Assembly (NCBI GenBank): GCA_019695115.1
Contig: JAIBAP010000059.1
Coordinates: forward strand, 1 to 36,452
Length of the DNA: 36,452 bases
DNA from: Caldilineales bacterium
Lineage (GTDB): Bacteria; Chloroflexota; Anaerolineae; J102
Reading direction: 5' to 3'
In this document: positions 1-8,186 of the stretch, in pieces
Position numbering within the stretch: position 1 is the stretch's first letter
Layout of the letters: each line of letters begins with the position of its first letter
Position numbers and translations under genes: made by a program
The notes under the pieces: model-generated
The model's input: only the letters and a program-made list of their open reading frames with translations
Told to the model about the DNA's origin: nothing
The model's database searches: none

Positions 1-270
1 TTGCGGCTGTGCCAGCAGCACGGCGTCGAACTGGAGGTGACGGACGAGGGCGACTACTGGGAAACGGGCGACCGCCAACGCCTGGCCGAACGCATGGGCT
101 TCCTCGACGCCGCCATCGGTCTGGTCCGGCAACAGGCCGGCAAGATCGTCAGCCAGGTCCTGGGCGAGGACGCCGTCGTCGAGGAGGCCGAAGTCGAGGT
201 CGGCAAGACGATCTCCGCCCCCCTGCCCGACTGGCGCCGCGACTGGGGCATCAGTGCCCACGAGAACTGA
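1..270 (+). CDS. C-terminal part of an unrecognised protein (5' end outside window)
   Basis: An open frame runs from the first base to a TGA at 268-270 and gives 89 residues. The TTG at position 1 is probably an internal leucine codon, so the gene most likely starts upstream of the window. The tail is acidic and mostly helical, with a glycine/valine/glutamate-rich segment and a tryptophan-rich end. I recognise no family. The next gene starts inside or just after its stop codon, which suggests the two are co-transcribed. Confidence 0.6.
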   Translation: MRLCQQHGVELEVTDEGDYWETGDRQRLAERMGFLDAAIGLVRQQAGKIVSQVLGEDAVVEEAEVEVGKTISAPLPDWRRDWGISAHEN

Positions 271-1258
271 AGTGGCCCTCGCCGTCCACTTCTGCCACCC
301 GCCCCAGCCCGACCACCTGGCCCTGCTCGCCCGCCTGCTCGACCCCGGCCTCACCCTCACCGCCGGCGCCGAGCTGCCCACCGAGCCGCCGGTCGAGATC
401 CTGGTCTGCGCCCGCCCGCGCCGCCAGCAACTGGCGGCCTGCCCCTCGCTGCGGGCTGTAATCATCCCCTTCGCCGGCCCGCCCGACGAGACCCTCGCTT
501 TGATGGCCGATTTTCCTGGGATCAGCCTCCACAACCTCCATCACAACGCCGCCGCCACCGCCGAAACCGCCCTCGGCCTGCTGCTGGCCGCGGCCAAATT
601 CATCTTGCCTGTCGATCGCAGCTTTCGCTCGCACGACTGGACGCCCCGCTACGAGCCGCCGCCCATCGCCATCCTGGCCGGGCGCACCGCCCTCATCCTG
701 GGCTACGGCGCCATCGGCCGGCGGCTGGCGGCGGCCCTGGCGGCGCTGGAGGTGCGCGTGTTGGCCACCCGCCGCGGGGCCGAAACGGTGACCGACGATG
801 GCGTGGCCGCAATCCACCCGCCCGGCCACCTGCACACCCTCCTGCCCCAGGCCGATATCCTGGCCATCACCTTGCCCCAGACCGCTGAAACCACCGGGCT
901 GATCGGCGCCGCCGAGCTGGCCCTGCTCCCGCCCGGCGCCCTGTTCGTCAATGTTGGCCGCGGCCCCATCGTCGATGAAGCGGCGCTGTACCAGGCCCTG
1001 CGTTCGGGGCGGCTGCTGGCGGCGGGGATCGACGTCTGGTGGCGCTACCCGGACGACCACGCCAGCCGCAGCCACACCCCACCCTCGGCCTTTCCCTTCC
1101 ACGAACTGGACAACGTCGTCCTCAGCCCCCATCGCGGCGGCATGGGCGGGGCCGAGGCGATCGAGACCCTGCGCTACACCGCCCTGGCCGGGCTACTCAA
1201 CGCCGCCGCCCGCGGCGAAGCCATCCCCAACCGCATCGACCTGGGCCGCGGCTACTGA
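254..1258 (+). CDS. D-isomer-specific 2-hydroxyacid dehydrogenase family protein
   Basis: This is a likely NAD(P)-dependent oxidoreductase of the D-2-hydroxyacid dehydrogenase superfamily, which interconverts 2-keto acids and D-2-hydroxy acids in the cytoplasm. The Rossmann motif ILGYGAIG lies near residue 150. The family signature NVGRGPIVDEAAL follows, with the catalytic Arg near residue 235, and the catalytic His is in SPHRGG near residue 293. The usual Glu of the D-V-F-x-x-E-P segment is not evident: the sequence reads DVWWRYPDD, so the Arg-Glu-His relay may be altered. The GTG at 254 overlaps the upstream stop codon; GTG at 272 is an equally possible start. At about 330 aa the length is normal. 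The substrate cannot be told from the sequence. Confidence 0.85.
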   Translation: MPTRTEVALAVHFCHPPQPDHLALLARLLDPGLTLTAGAELPTEPPVEILVCARPRRQQLAACPSLRAVIIPFAGPPDETLALMADFPGISLHNLHHNAAATAETALGLLLAAAKFILPVDRSFRSHDWTPRYEPPPIAILAGRTALILGYGAIGRRLAAALAALEVRVLATRRGAETVTDDGVAAIHPPGHLHTLLPQADILAITLPQTAETTGLIGAAELALLPPGALFVNVGRGPIVDEAALYQALRSGRLLAAGIDVWWRYPDDHASRSHTPPSAFPFHELDNVVLSPHRGGMGGAEAIETLRYTALAGLLNAAARGEAIPNRIDLGRGY

Positions 1259-1259
1259 T

Positions 1260-1288
1260 TTGCCAGTGCCGCCCGCCTGCGCTAAACT
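1260..1288 (+). promoter_or_regulatory. Predicted sigma-70-type promoter for the DUF2690 gene
   Basis: TTGCCA (1260-1265) and TAAACT (1283-1288) are separated by 17 bp. They lie just after the dehydrogenase stop codon and about 80 bp upstream of the next start codon. This is a pattern match only. Confidence 0.4.
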
Positions 1289-1366
1289 CAGAGTGGGGCG
1301 ACGGCTTGTTCGGGTCGCTTATACAACCCCATAGCCACCTTTCATAGACCGGCAAGGAGAGAGACC

Positions 1367-1855
1367 ATGTACTCGCACGATGGAGTTGCCAGAAATCGAT
1401 CCTGGCGTTGGCTGGCGCTGGCCGCCATCGCGGTCGCGATGCTGATGGCCGCGCTGCCGCAGATTGCCGACGCCGCCAGCGGCCCACGGTGCCGGGGCGT
1501 CAGTTGTCGCGGCAAGAACCCGCAGACGATGGGCTGCAGCCGCGATGCCGTCACCCTCGACATCACACCCAAGCCGGGGACGGCCGGGGCGGGCTACAAC
1601 CAATACACCGAACTGCGCTACTCACGGCGCTGCCAGGCCTATTGGTCGCGCGTCCGCAGCCGGCTGCCGGCAGGCAGCATCGTCTTCACCCGCGCCGCCA
1701 TCAAGGGCCACACCCAACAGACGCGGGTGGTCAACCCTGGCGGCACGCAGGCCATCAGCCGCATGTGGACCGGCCCTGCTGTTGCCTGCGGCGTGTCGGT
1801 GGCGAAGAGCGACCCCAGCTATATGCCGGTGGGCTGCGCCGGCGAAGCGCCGTGA
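1367..1855 (+). CDS. Secreted DUF2690-family protein
   Basis: A 162-aa exported protein. The N-terminus has basic residues and then a hydrophobic stretch (about residues 10-35) ending near an AxA-like site, consistent with a Sec signal peptide. The mature part carries paired cysteines (RCRGVSCRGKNP, MGCSRDA) and the segment ELRYSRRCQAYWSRV, typical of DUF2690, a secreted domain of unknown function best known from actinobacteria. A strong ribosome binding site (AAGGAGAG) lies about 8 nt before the ATG. A hairpin follows the gene. No enzyme motif is visible. Confidence 0.8.
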   Translation: MYSHDGVARNRSWRWLALAAIAVAMLMAALPQIADAASGPRCRGVSCRGKNPQTMGCSRDAVTLDITPKPGTAGAGYNQYTELRYSRRCQAYWSRVRSRLPAGSIVFTRAAIKGHTQQTRVVNPGGTQAISRMWTGPAVACGVSVAKSDPSYMPVGCAGEAP

Positions 1856-1867
1856 TTTGAGGTGCTT

Positions 1868-1902
1868 CAGGTGCGACGCACTTTGCAAGTGCGTCGCACC
1901 TG
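1868..1902. terminator. Bidirectional hairpin between convergent genes
   Basis: A perfect 15-bp stem (1868-1882 with 1888-1902) with a 5-nt loop lies 13 bp after the DUF2690 stop and 9 bp from the stop of the convergent GH13 gene. It has no long T-run. Position and strength suggest termination in both directions, or a dispersed palindromic repeat. Confidence 0.65.
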
Positions 1903-1910
1903 GATCCCTC

Positions 1911-4900
1911 CTACCTCACCAACTCCACCAACTTCTCCACCTGATAGCCCGCTTCAGCGTCGGCAGCCTGGAGAATGGCAAGCAGGTCATAGGCCGCTTC
2001 GATCTCGGCGGCGGCATGGTCGGGGTCGGCCGCCAGTTGGGCAGCTGCCAGTTGGCAGCCGGCCACCACCAGCAGGCTGTGCAAAAGCTCGGCGAATGAC
2101 TCCTTGTTGTACCAGAGCACGCCGCCAAAGCGGTTGACCTGCAAGAAGTTCTGCACATCGCGATCGCGCAGCAGGGTTTCGAGCAGGGCCGCCGCCAGGG
2201 CCGGGGCGGTGAGATCGGCGGAGGTGGAGCGGAACCACGCCTGGTGCGTGACCAGCGCCTTGAGCAAGGTGACGCTGCGCTGGGCGTCCTTCTGGCCCAG
2301 GTCTTGCAGGGCCTGGGCGACGAGCTTGCCCAGCAGCCACTCGTCCAGCCAGCTGCGGGCGCGGGCGGCGAAGTCGGCGTCGTCCACCGCCCGGCCCAGG
2401 GCATGGCTGAAGACCCAGGCGAACAAACCGCCCCAGGCGGCGGGCGTCTCGTCCAGACCGGCGCCCAGCAGGGCGGCGGTTTCGGCCCGCAGCCCCAGCC
2501 GCTCGGCCAGGGTCGGCAAACCCAGGGCCGCCTCCAGTTCCCGGCGGATGGTCGCGGCCAGCGCCTCCAGGTCGGGTTCAGGCGAGGGGGCGGCTTCAGC
2601 GGCGTCCTCATCGCCGGCAGCCGCCTGCTCGGCAGCCGCCTGCTCGACGGCCAAAACGCGCCGGGCGAGGAGGCCCACATCCAGCCCCAGCGCCGCCTCG
2701 CTGCCGTGGGCGGCGGCATCCACCGCCGCCCGCTCGGCCGCAAAGCGCCGCACCTCGCGCAACAGGGCCAGCACCTGGGCGCCGATGGCCTCCAGCTTGC
2801 CTGTGGCGTCCTCATCTTCGTCTGCCACGATTGGCAGGGCCGGCGCGTCGGGTGGAACGGTTTCATCGACCTGATCCGCGTTCATCCGCGTCACTCCGCG
2901 TACCCCACCCTCCTCCGCGTCCATCCCCGTCAATCCACGCACCCCACCCTCCTCGATTTCATCCGCGTTCATCCGCGTCACTCCGCGTACCCCATCACGC
3001 GCGTCGAACAGCCAGCGCAAGACGGTGGCGTTGACCAGCTCGCGGTAGGGATAGTGGAGCGGCTGCAAGAACAACTCCTTCACCGCCTCGGCCACGCTGG
3101 GCACGCCGCGACCGGCCAGATAGCCCGCCAGCTGCCGGTACTGCCCCCACTCGTTGTCCTGCACCTGCCGGAAATCGACGAAGACGTGCCGCTGATAGGC
3201 GCCCAGGCTGATATACAGCCCGCTCTCCACCAGTTCGCGGCCCTGGCGCAGATATTCCAACCCCGTCACCGCATCACGGAAGATCAGCCAGGCGCCGGGG
3301 TCGGACGAAAGCTCCAGGCCCTCGGCCAGCGTCTTCTGCCTGAGCTGGCCGCTGCCCTTGTCCAGATAGGCGGCCGAGGTGCGGATCCAGCCGCGGGTGT
3401 CGGCGAACTTGTTGTGGTAGACCACCAGGCTGCGCTCGTCGCCCGCCCGGTTGGAATAAGCCAGCACATTCTCGTTCACCAGGCCATCGGTCGTAAAGAA
3501 ATCATAGAGCAGGAAGTTCTGCACCTCGGCAAAGAGATAGCGCCGCTTGAGCAGCGGCGTGATCTCGCGCAGATGTCTGTCCACCAGCCAGCCATCGGGC
3601 GTTTCGTCGTAATAGGCGCGGCGGTACTCCATACCGTACTTCTCTTCGAAGCCCTCGAACTGGCCGTGCCCGAACATCGGCAGGCCCGGCACCGTGGCCA
3701 TGACTGTCGCCACGCCGAAATACTTGTCCCCCTTGCCGAACTGCGCCACCGCCGTCTCCTCGTCGGGGTTGCTCATAAAGTTGACATAGCGCTTGAGGAT
3801 TTCGGGGTCGAACTCGACCGTGTTCTTGATCAACTGGCGATACTTGTCGTTGTCCTCATCGCGCAGCATGTGCATGAAGGCGCTGTTGTACACCCGGTGC
3901 ATCCCCAACGTGCGCACGAAATAGCCCTCCATCAGCCAGAAAGCCTCGGCCAGCAGCAGGGTGTCGGGGGCCTCGGCCGCCACCCTGTCCACCACCTCCC
4001 GCCAGAACTCGACCGGGATGGCGGCGTCGAAGTCGGCCTTGCTCATGCCATGTTCGGCGCGCGAGGCGATGGCCCCGCCCGACCCCGGCTCCGGGAACCA
4101 CAGCCGCTGGATGTGGCGTTTGGCCAGGGTCATGGCGGCGTCGAAGCGGATGACCGGAAACTGCCGGGCCACATGCAGGATGGTCTGGATCACCGCCTCG
4201 CGCACCTCTGGCTTCAGGTAATCGAGTTGGGCGGTGTCGTTCCACGGCATGGTGGTGCCATCGTTGCCATGATAGATGAAACGCTCCTCCCCCGTCCACC
4301 GATCCGCGCGCTTGAACACCACGGCGGCGTCGGTGCGGTCGAAGTAGTGGTCTTCCAGCCGGATGGCCACGCGCTCGTCGGACGAGAGATCGGGGCCGCT
4401 GAAGCTGTAGGCCGGGTAGGGGCTGTGGCTCAGTTGCAGGAACCAGTCAGGATGCTGCACTACCCAGCGCGAATCGATGGCCATGTGGTTGGGCACCATG
4501 TCGCTGGCCAGGCGGATGCCGCGCTGCCAGGCCCGCTGCTTCAGGTCGGCCAGGGCGTCGGGGCCGCCCAGGTCGGCGGCGATGGCGTAATCGTGCAGCG
4601 AATAGGCCGACGCCACCGCCTCGGGGTTGCCCATCATCTGCTTGATCCGCTGCGAGGCTTTGGATCGCTCCCACAGCCCGATCAGCCACAGACCGGTGAT
4701 GCCGCGCTCGGCCAGCGCGTCCAGTTCGGCGTCGGGGATGGCGGCCAGGGTGGTGATGGGCCGGCCGTAGCTCTTGCTTAGCTGGTCGAGCCAGACGTAG
4801 GCATTGCGGGCCAGCAACACCAGCCGGGGCATCCAATCCCGGTCGGGGCTGTACTGCTCGATCTCGGCCTCCTGCCCGGCAAAGCTGATCGCCTCGATCG

Positions 4901-5744
4901 GGCCGGGGCCGGCGAAAACGGCCTTGTGTTCTTCGGCGATGAAGTCCAGGCTGCTCAGCAGGCGATAGAGATGCGGCCCGATCAGCCGCGTCCAACGGGT
5001 GCGCACGAACTCCAGCTGGCCCTCCAACGAATGGGGAGCGGCGCGCATCGGCGCCTGCAACATGTCCAGGAGGTTTTCCTCGCCCGACCCCAGCCCCTCC
5101 TGCCCGCGCAAGAACTCGGTCAGCCCGGCCACCATCTGCTGATAGGCGCTCCCCTGCTCGATGGCGTGGTCATCGAACAGTTCGAGATAGGGGGCAAAGG
5201 CCGGGTTGATGTTCGACAACCACAGCATCAACAATTCCTCGGTCTGCACCTCGCGATGCGAGAGGCCGCCAGTCTGGCCTTGCAGATAGTTCTCGAGTTC
5301 CAGCTCGCGGCGGTACACGGCCGCGGGCGGGAAGCGCTCGCCAAAACGCCGGAGGGTGGTCGCCACGGCCTCGTCCCCCAGTTGCTCGTTCAGGAAGTCC
5401 AGCGCCTGCCCCATCAGCGCGGGATTCACCTGCTGCCGGTGTTGGGCCAGGATGAGGTGCAACACCTCGTCGATGACGCCCAGGGCGTTGATCTCGCTGG
5501 CCCCGATCGCGCGCTCGGGAAAGCGCAGCAGGTCGCGACGGGCGTTCATCTTGTCGGCAAAGACGCGGGCGGCGTAGAAATCGGCGATGACGGCGTTGCC
5601 GCTGAAAGCGAAGATCGACTGGTCGAACTGGTAGAAGTCACGCGGGTCGCGGGCGACGTGGAACTCGAACACCGGCTGGCGGCGGATGGGGCCGGGCAGC
5701 GAAGGAATGGCGATGATGAGGGGGCGAGCAGCAGGGTGGGGCAT
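1911..5744 (-). CDS. Large GH13 (alpha-amylase family) protein with unknown N- and C-terminal regions
   Basis: A 1,277-aa protein without a signal peptide, so probably cytoplasmic. A GH13 barrel lies at about residues 380-860. Region I is DMVPNHM near residue 415. Region II is IRFDAAM with nucleophile Asp535. Region III is LLLAEAFW with acid/base Glu600. Region IV is FMSNPDEE with Asp661, where the usual His of NHD is Pro. This predicts activity on alpha-glucans or related glucosides. The first 350 residues and the Ala/Leu-rich helical last 350 match nothing I recognise. A repeat-derived segment is inserted in frame at about residues 917-957. The ATG at 5744 is preceded by AAGGAAG; the frame stays open upstream, but that would overlap the phosphatase gene. 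It lies 125 bp after the PhoD-like gene on the same strand. Confidence 0.85.
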   Translation of the reverse strand: MPHPAARPLIIAIPSLPGPIRRQPVFEFHVARDPRDFYQFDQSIFAFSGNAVIADFYAARVFADKMNARRDLLRFPERAIGASEINALGVIDEVLHLILAQHRQQVNPALMGQALDFLNEQLGDEAVATTLRRFGERFPPAAVYRRELELENYLQGQTGGLSHREVQTEELLMLWLSNINPAFAPYLELFDDHAIEQGSAYQQMVAGLTEFLRGQEGLGSGEENLLDMLQAPMRAAPHSLEGQLEFVRTRWTRLIGPHLYRLLSSLDFIAEEHKAVFAGPGPIEAISFAGQEAEIEQYSPDRDWMPRLVLLARNAYVWLDQLSKSYGRPITTLAAIPDAELDALAERGITGLWLIGLWERSKASQRIKQMMGNPEAVASAYSLHDYAIAADLGGPDALADLKQRAWQRGIRLASDMVPNHMAIDSRWVVQHPDWFLQLSHSPYPAYSFSGPDLSSDERVAIRLEDHYFDRTDAAVVFKRADRWTGEERFIYHGNDGTTMPWNDTAQLDYLKPEVREAVIQTILHVARQFPVIRFDAAMTLAKRHIQRLWFPEPGSGGAIASRAEHGMSKADFDAAIPVEFWREVVDRVAAEAPDTLLLAEAFWLMEGYFVRTLGMHRVYNSAFMHMLRDEDNDKYRQLIKNTVEFDPEILKRYVNFMSNPDEETAVAQFGKGDKYFGVATVMATVPGLPMFGHGQFEGFEEKYGMEYRRAYYDETPDGWLVDRHLREITPLLKRRYLFAEVQNFLLYDFFTTDGLVNENVLAYSNRAGDERSLVVYHNKFADTRGWIRTSAAYLDKGSGQLRQKTLAEGLELSSDPGAWLIFRDAVTGLEYLRQGRELVESGLYISLGAYQRHVFVDFRQVQDNEWGQYRQLAGYLAGRGVPSVAEAVKELFLQPLHYPYRELVNATVLRWLFDARDGVRGVTRMNADEIEEGGVRGLTGMDAEEGGVRGVTRMNADQVDETVPPDAPALPIVADEDEDATGKLEAIGAQVLALLREVRRFAAERAAVDAAAHGSEAALGLDVGLLARRVLAVEQAAAEQAAAGDEDAAEAAPSPEPDLEALAATIRRELEAALGLPTLAERLGLRAETAALLGAGLDETPAAWGGLFAWVFSHALGRAVDDADFAARARSWLDEWLLGKLVAQALQDLGQKDAQRSVTLLKALVTHQAWFRSTSADLTAPALAAALLETLLRDRDVQNFLQVNRFGGVLWYNKESFAELLHSLLVVAGCQLAAAQLAADPDHAAAEIEAAYDLLAILQAADAEAGYQVEKLVELVR
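2874..2994. repeat. Decamer-family repeat block inside the GH13 coding region
   Basis: An exact 34-bp direct repeat (2874-2907 and 2961-2994) flanks a decayed third copy (2914-2946). Within each copy the unit TCCGCGTTCA / TCCGCGTCAC recurs about every 10 bp. The unit resembles the intergenic decamers at 30076-30105 (TCCGTGTTCA). On the minus strand it encodes three imperfect peptide copies of the form GVRGVTRMNADE. Confidence 0.9.
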
Positions 5745-5780
5745 GAATGGCTTCCTTTGGTTCGGCGATGGCGGCAAGCT

Positions 5781-5854
5781 GTGGGCGGATGGCTGGGATG
5801 GGCGGATCGGATGGCGGTACTTGGTGGGCGGATAGCTGGGATGGGCGGATCGGA
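5781..5854. repeat. 31-bp direct repeat pair upstream of the GH13 gene
   Basis: Positions 5781-5811 and 5824-5854 are identical except for one base and are spaced 43 bp apart. They fill most of the 125-bp gap between the PhoD-like stop codon and the GH13 start. They could be protein-binding sites for the GH13 gene or a small local duplication. Confidence 0.85.
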
Positions 5855-5869
5855 AGACGGGAGGCGGGT

Positions 5870-7459
5870 TCAGGGGCCGAAGGTGCGGGTGCAGGAGACG
5901 GCCGGGGTGCGCTGATCGCTGATCGTCTGGCCGGCGTCGTTCTTGAGCGTGATCGTGGCCTGGCCGCCCTCCACCTCCACCAGCCCGTAGGAATAGGCGT
6001 CGAGATGCCGGCAATCGACCCCGATCAGATCGAGAGCGGCATGCATTTGCCCCACCGCCCCCGGTCCAATGAAACGCGTCAGCGCCTCTTCCAGCGTCAG
6101 GGCGGCGACGGGGCCGGTGATGGCTTCGTAAGCGATGGGGGCCGGATCGGTGAACTTGTCGAGATAGACATCGTTCATCAGGTTCATGTGGGCGTCGCCG
6201 CTGAGGAAGATGACGCCCGCGATCCCCTGGTCGCGGATGAAGTTCAGGATCTCGGCCCGCTCGGCCCCGTAGCCCTCCCAGCGGTCGTAAGGCCCCAGGT
6301 AGTACTGCTGGATCGGCACCTCGCTGATGACGAACTTAAAGGTCGCGCTCGAACTCGCCAGCGCCTGCTTGAAAGCCGCCTTCTGGGCCGCGCCCAGCAG
6401 GGTGCGGCTGGAGTCGGCGATGGCCTCGCGGCAACCAAAGGGCGGGATAGGCGACAGGCCGAGTTGGAGCCGGCCGGCCGAAGGCAGGGTAGGCGCCGAG
6501 TCTTCGATGCCGTTCTGGTCGAGGCAAAGCGGGCTGGCATCGGCGCTGCGGCACGAACGCAGGTCGAGGACGATGACATCGACCTCGCTCCCCCAATGGA
6601 AAAGACGGAACAAGGGCGGGCCGGCGCAGGCGCCATCGGCCGGCAGGTCGCTCTGGTTCACGGGCAGATACTCGCCAAAGGCCTGGCGGCCAATGGCATA
6701 GCGCCCCGGATCGACCGTCTGACCGGCGAAGTCGTTGATCACTTCGTGGTCGTCCCAGATGGCGACGGTCGAGACAGAGGCCAACAGATCGCGCAGGGCG
6801 GGGTAGCTGCGGTTCAGGCGGTAGAGGGCGCGGTAGTCGGCCAGGGTTTGGGCGGGGCCGGAGGGGCGCAGAAAAGAGTCGGCGTAGACCGTATCACCCA
6901 GGTAAACGAAGAAGTCGGGCTGATCGGCCCGGATGGCCGCCAGCGCCTGGAACTCGTTGATCCCTGGCTGCCCTTCCACCAGGGCGCCGTCGGTGTCGCC
7001 GCTGAAGGCGAAACGGACGGGGGCGGCTTGGGCGGGCAGGGGGGCGGTGCTGAAGCTGCCGGTGGGGCTGGCAAGGCGGCCCCAACGCCAGCGATAGAAG
7101 TAGCGCTGGCCAGAGGCGAGACCGTTTGCCCGCACCTGGGCGGTGAAATCGGCGGCGGCAGTGAGGGTGACGGGGGTGGTGAACACCAGCTGGCCGAAGT
7201 CGGCGCTGGCGGCCACCTCCAGGGCGAGGGTGACTTCGCTGCCCCCGCGCGTCCACAGGGTCGCCCCGGCGCCGGTTGCATCCCCGCTGGCCACCCCCTC
7301 GCTAAACTGCGGCCGCGGGCCGGCCCGCAACAGCAGCGGCAGATGCACGGTGCTCAACGCCGTTGCCGGCTCCCCGCCGCCGTTGGCGCCAACCACAGTG
7401 ACGCCATAGACCATGACGGCGACGAGAAAGGCCAGGAGGGGAACGATGAGGCGCTTCAT
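5870..7459 (-). CDS. PhoD-like alkaline phosphatase/phosphodiesterase, exported
   Basis: A 529-aa metallophosphatase of the PhoD family, which hydrolyses phosphate mono- or diesters outside the cytoplasm. A hydrophobic signal peptide covers about residues 3-25. The N-terminal PhoD domain shows FSEGVASGDATGAGATLWTR. The metal-site motifs appear in order: RFAFSGDTDG, FVYLGDTVYAD, AIWDDHEVINDF, and FLSGDAHMNL. A segment with SEVPIQQYY and DRWEGYGAER precedes the last metal motif, as usual for the family. No Tat twin-arginine is evident. It is the first gene of a minus-strand pair with GH13 and has its own predicted promoter. Confidence 0.92.
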   Translation of the reverse strand: MKRLIVPLLAFLVAVMVYGVTVVGANGGGEPATALSTVHLPLLLRAGPRPQFSEGVASGDATGAGATLWTRGGSEVTLALEVAASADFGQLVFTTPVTLTAAADFTAQVRANGLASGQRYFYRWRWGRLASPTGSFSTAPLPAQAAPVRFAFSGDTDGALVEGQPGINEFQALAAIRADQPDFFVYLGDTVYADSFLRPSGPAQTLADYRALYRLNRSYPALRDLLASVSTVAIWDDHEVINDFAGQTVDPGRYAIGRQAFGEYLPVNQSDLPADGACAGPPLFRLFHWGSEVDVIVLDLRSCRSADASPLCLDQNGIEDSAPTLPSAGRLQLGLSPIPPFGCREAIADSSRTLLGAAQKAAFKQALASSSATFKFVISEVPIQQYYLGPYDRWEGYGAERAEILNFIRDQGIAGVIFLSGDAHMNLMNDVYLDKFTDPAPIAYEAITGPVAALTLEEALTRFIGPGAVGQMHAALDLIGVDCRHLDAYSYGLVEVEGGQATITLKNDAGQTISDQRTPAVSCTRTFGP

Positions 7460-7494
7460 AGACCGGCAAAAAAGTGAGCGGAAAGTCGGCGCTC

Positions 7495-7523
7495 ATTATC
7501 CCCCCTCCCGCCCAGATGCCCAA
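7495..7523 (-). promoter_or_regulatory. Predicted promoter for the PhoD-like gene
   Basis: On the minus strand TTGGGC (7523-7518) and GATAAT (7500-7495) are separated by 17 bp. The -10 lies about 36 nt before the ATG at 7459. Pattern match only. Confidence 0.5.
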
Positions 7524-7591
7524 ATATCCCGCCGCCAGCGCGCCGCTAACGCGCCGCCAGCGGTTGTCCGCTCGCCAAGACAATGTACAAG

Positions 7592-7748
7592 TTGGTACAA
7601 TATGACGCAGATCATATACAGGGGGCGCGGACTGTGTATTACTATAGATGCTTCACCTCCCATCTGGCACCCCTCATCGGTGCACCTCCTTTCAGTGTGT
7701 GTGTGTGTGGAGAGACCCCCGGCGCTAACAACGCCGGGGGTTCTCTTT
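7592..7748 (+). ncRNA. Candidate small RNA of about 120 nt with its own promoter and terminator
   Basis: A possible promoter is TTGGTA (7592-7597), 17 bp, TATACA (7615-7620). The -35 region overlaps an inverted repeat TGTAC-N6-GTACA. The predicted transcript from about 7627 contains a small GCACC/GGTGC hairpin (about 7668-7684) and a GT-repeat tract. It ends in a strong hairpin (arms about 7712-7724 and 7732-7745) followed by TTT. No plus-strand gene follows for 440 bp, so a leader role is unlikely. I do not recognise an RNA family. The rest of 7460-7816 shows no coding signal. Confidence 0.35.
7712..7748 (+). terminator. Intrinsic terminator-like hairpin
   Basis: The stem is built from CCCCCGGCG and CGCCGGGGG with the 7-nt loop CTAACAA, extended by GAGA/TCTC across one bulged T, and followed by a short T-run. 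It would end plus-strand transcripts from the 7.6-kb region. Confidence 0.65.
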
Positions 7749-7816
7749 GTGGGGCAGGAGGGCGCCAGGGGTGGCTGCTGCGCCCCTGCCGCCCAGATGA
7801 TGCTCAGGGACCCGTC

Positions 7817-8041
7817 TCAGGCCCCGGCGAGATCGCTTGTCTCGGCCCCGGCCGGGCGCGCCTGCTGAAAAACCCCGTGCATCCAGCGCACCCAGGCGAA
7901 AAGCGCGATCAACTCGGCCAGGGCCTCGACTTCGACATCGAGCGCCGAGGCCATGCGCTCGTAGACGCGCGGTATCCGCCCCGCGACGACATCATCGACG
8001 AATTCATTGAGGACGGTTTCGGTTCGGCTGGCATTGTTCAT
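7817..8041 (-). CDS. Small uncharacterised protein, 74 aa
   Basis: A minus-strand frame starts at ATG 8041, preceded by the purine-rich AAAGAGAGAG. Translation gives an acidic, Val/Ala-rich, probably helical protein (segments NEFVDDVVAGRIPRVYERM and EVEALAELIALFAWVRWMHG). The frame is open further upstream, but those starts have no ribosome binding site. No domain is recognised. It is divergent from the threonine-synthase-like gene and converges on the small-RNA hairpin. Confidence 0.5.
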   Translation of the reverse strand: MNNASRTETVLNEFVDDVVAGRIPRVYERMASALDVEVEALAELIALFAWVRWMHGVFQQARPAGAETSDLAGA

Positions 8042-8134
8042 CGTTGCACACTCTCTCTTTGGCCAAGACGAAGTGAGGGGTCGATTGGTAACTGGCTGCG
8101 CCCGCCTCTTGCCGGCCTGTGCCGCCGCCGCCGG

Positions 8135-8164
8135 TTGGCGAGACTTGCGCCTCTGGTTTACAAT
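8135..8164 (+). promoter_or_regulatory. Predicted promoter of the threonine synthase-like/rnc operon
   Basis: TTGGCG (8135-8140), an 18-bp spacer and TACAAT (8159-8164, 5 of 6 consensus) lie 22 bp before the ATG at 8187, giving a short leader. Confidence 0.5.
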
Positions 8165-8186
8165 CAAGCGTCAGCATTCGCCCACT

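Noticed and set aside
2244-4781. An 845-codon open frame on the plus strand opposite the GH13 gene
   Set aside because: It is an antisense shadow caused by high GC. The minus strand carries clear GH13 motifs in order and a ribosome binding site.
5745-6014. Upstream extension of the GH13 frame to 6014
   Set aside because: It would overlap the PhoD-like coding region by 145 bp and run through the 31-bp repeats. ATG 5744 has a good ribosome binding site.
1342-7472. A 14-bp match (TCATAGACCGGCAA) near 1342 and 7454
   Set aside because: A match this short is expected by chance in a window of this size, and the two places have different functions.
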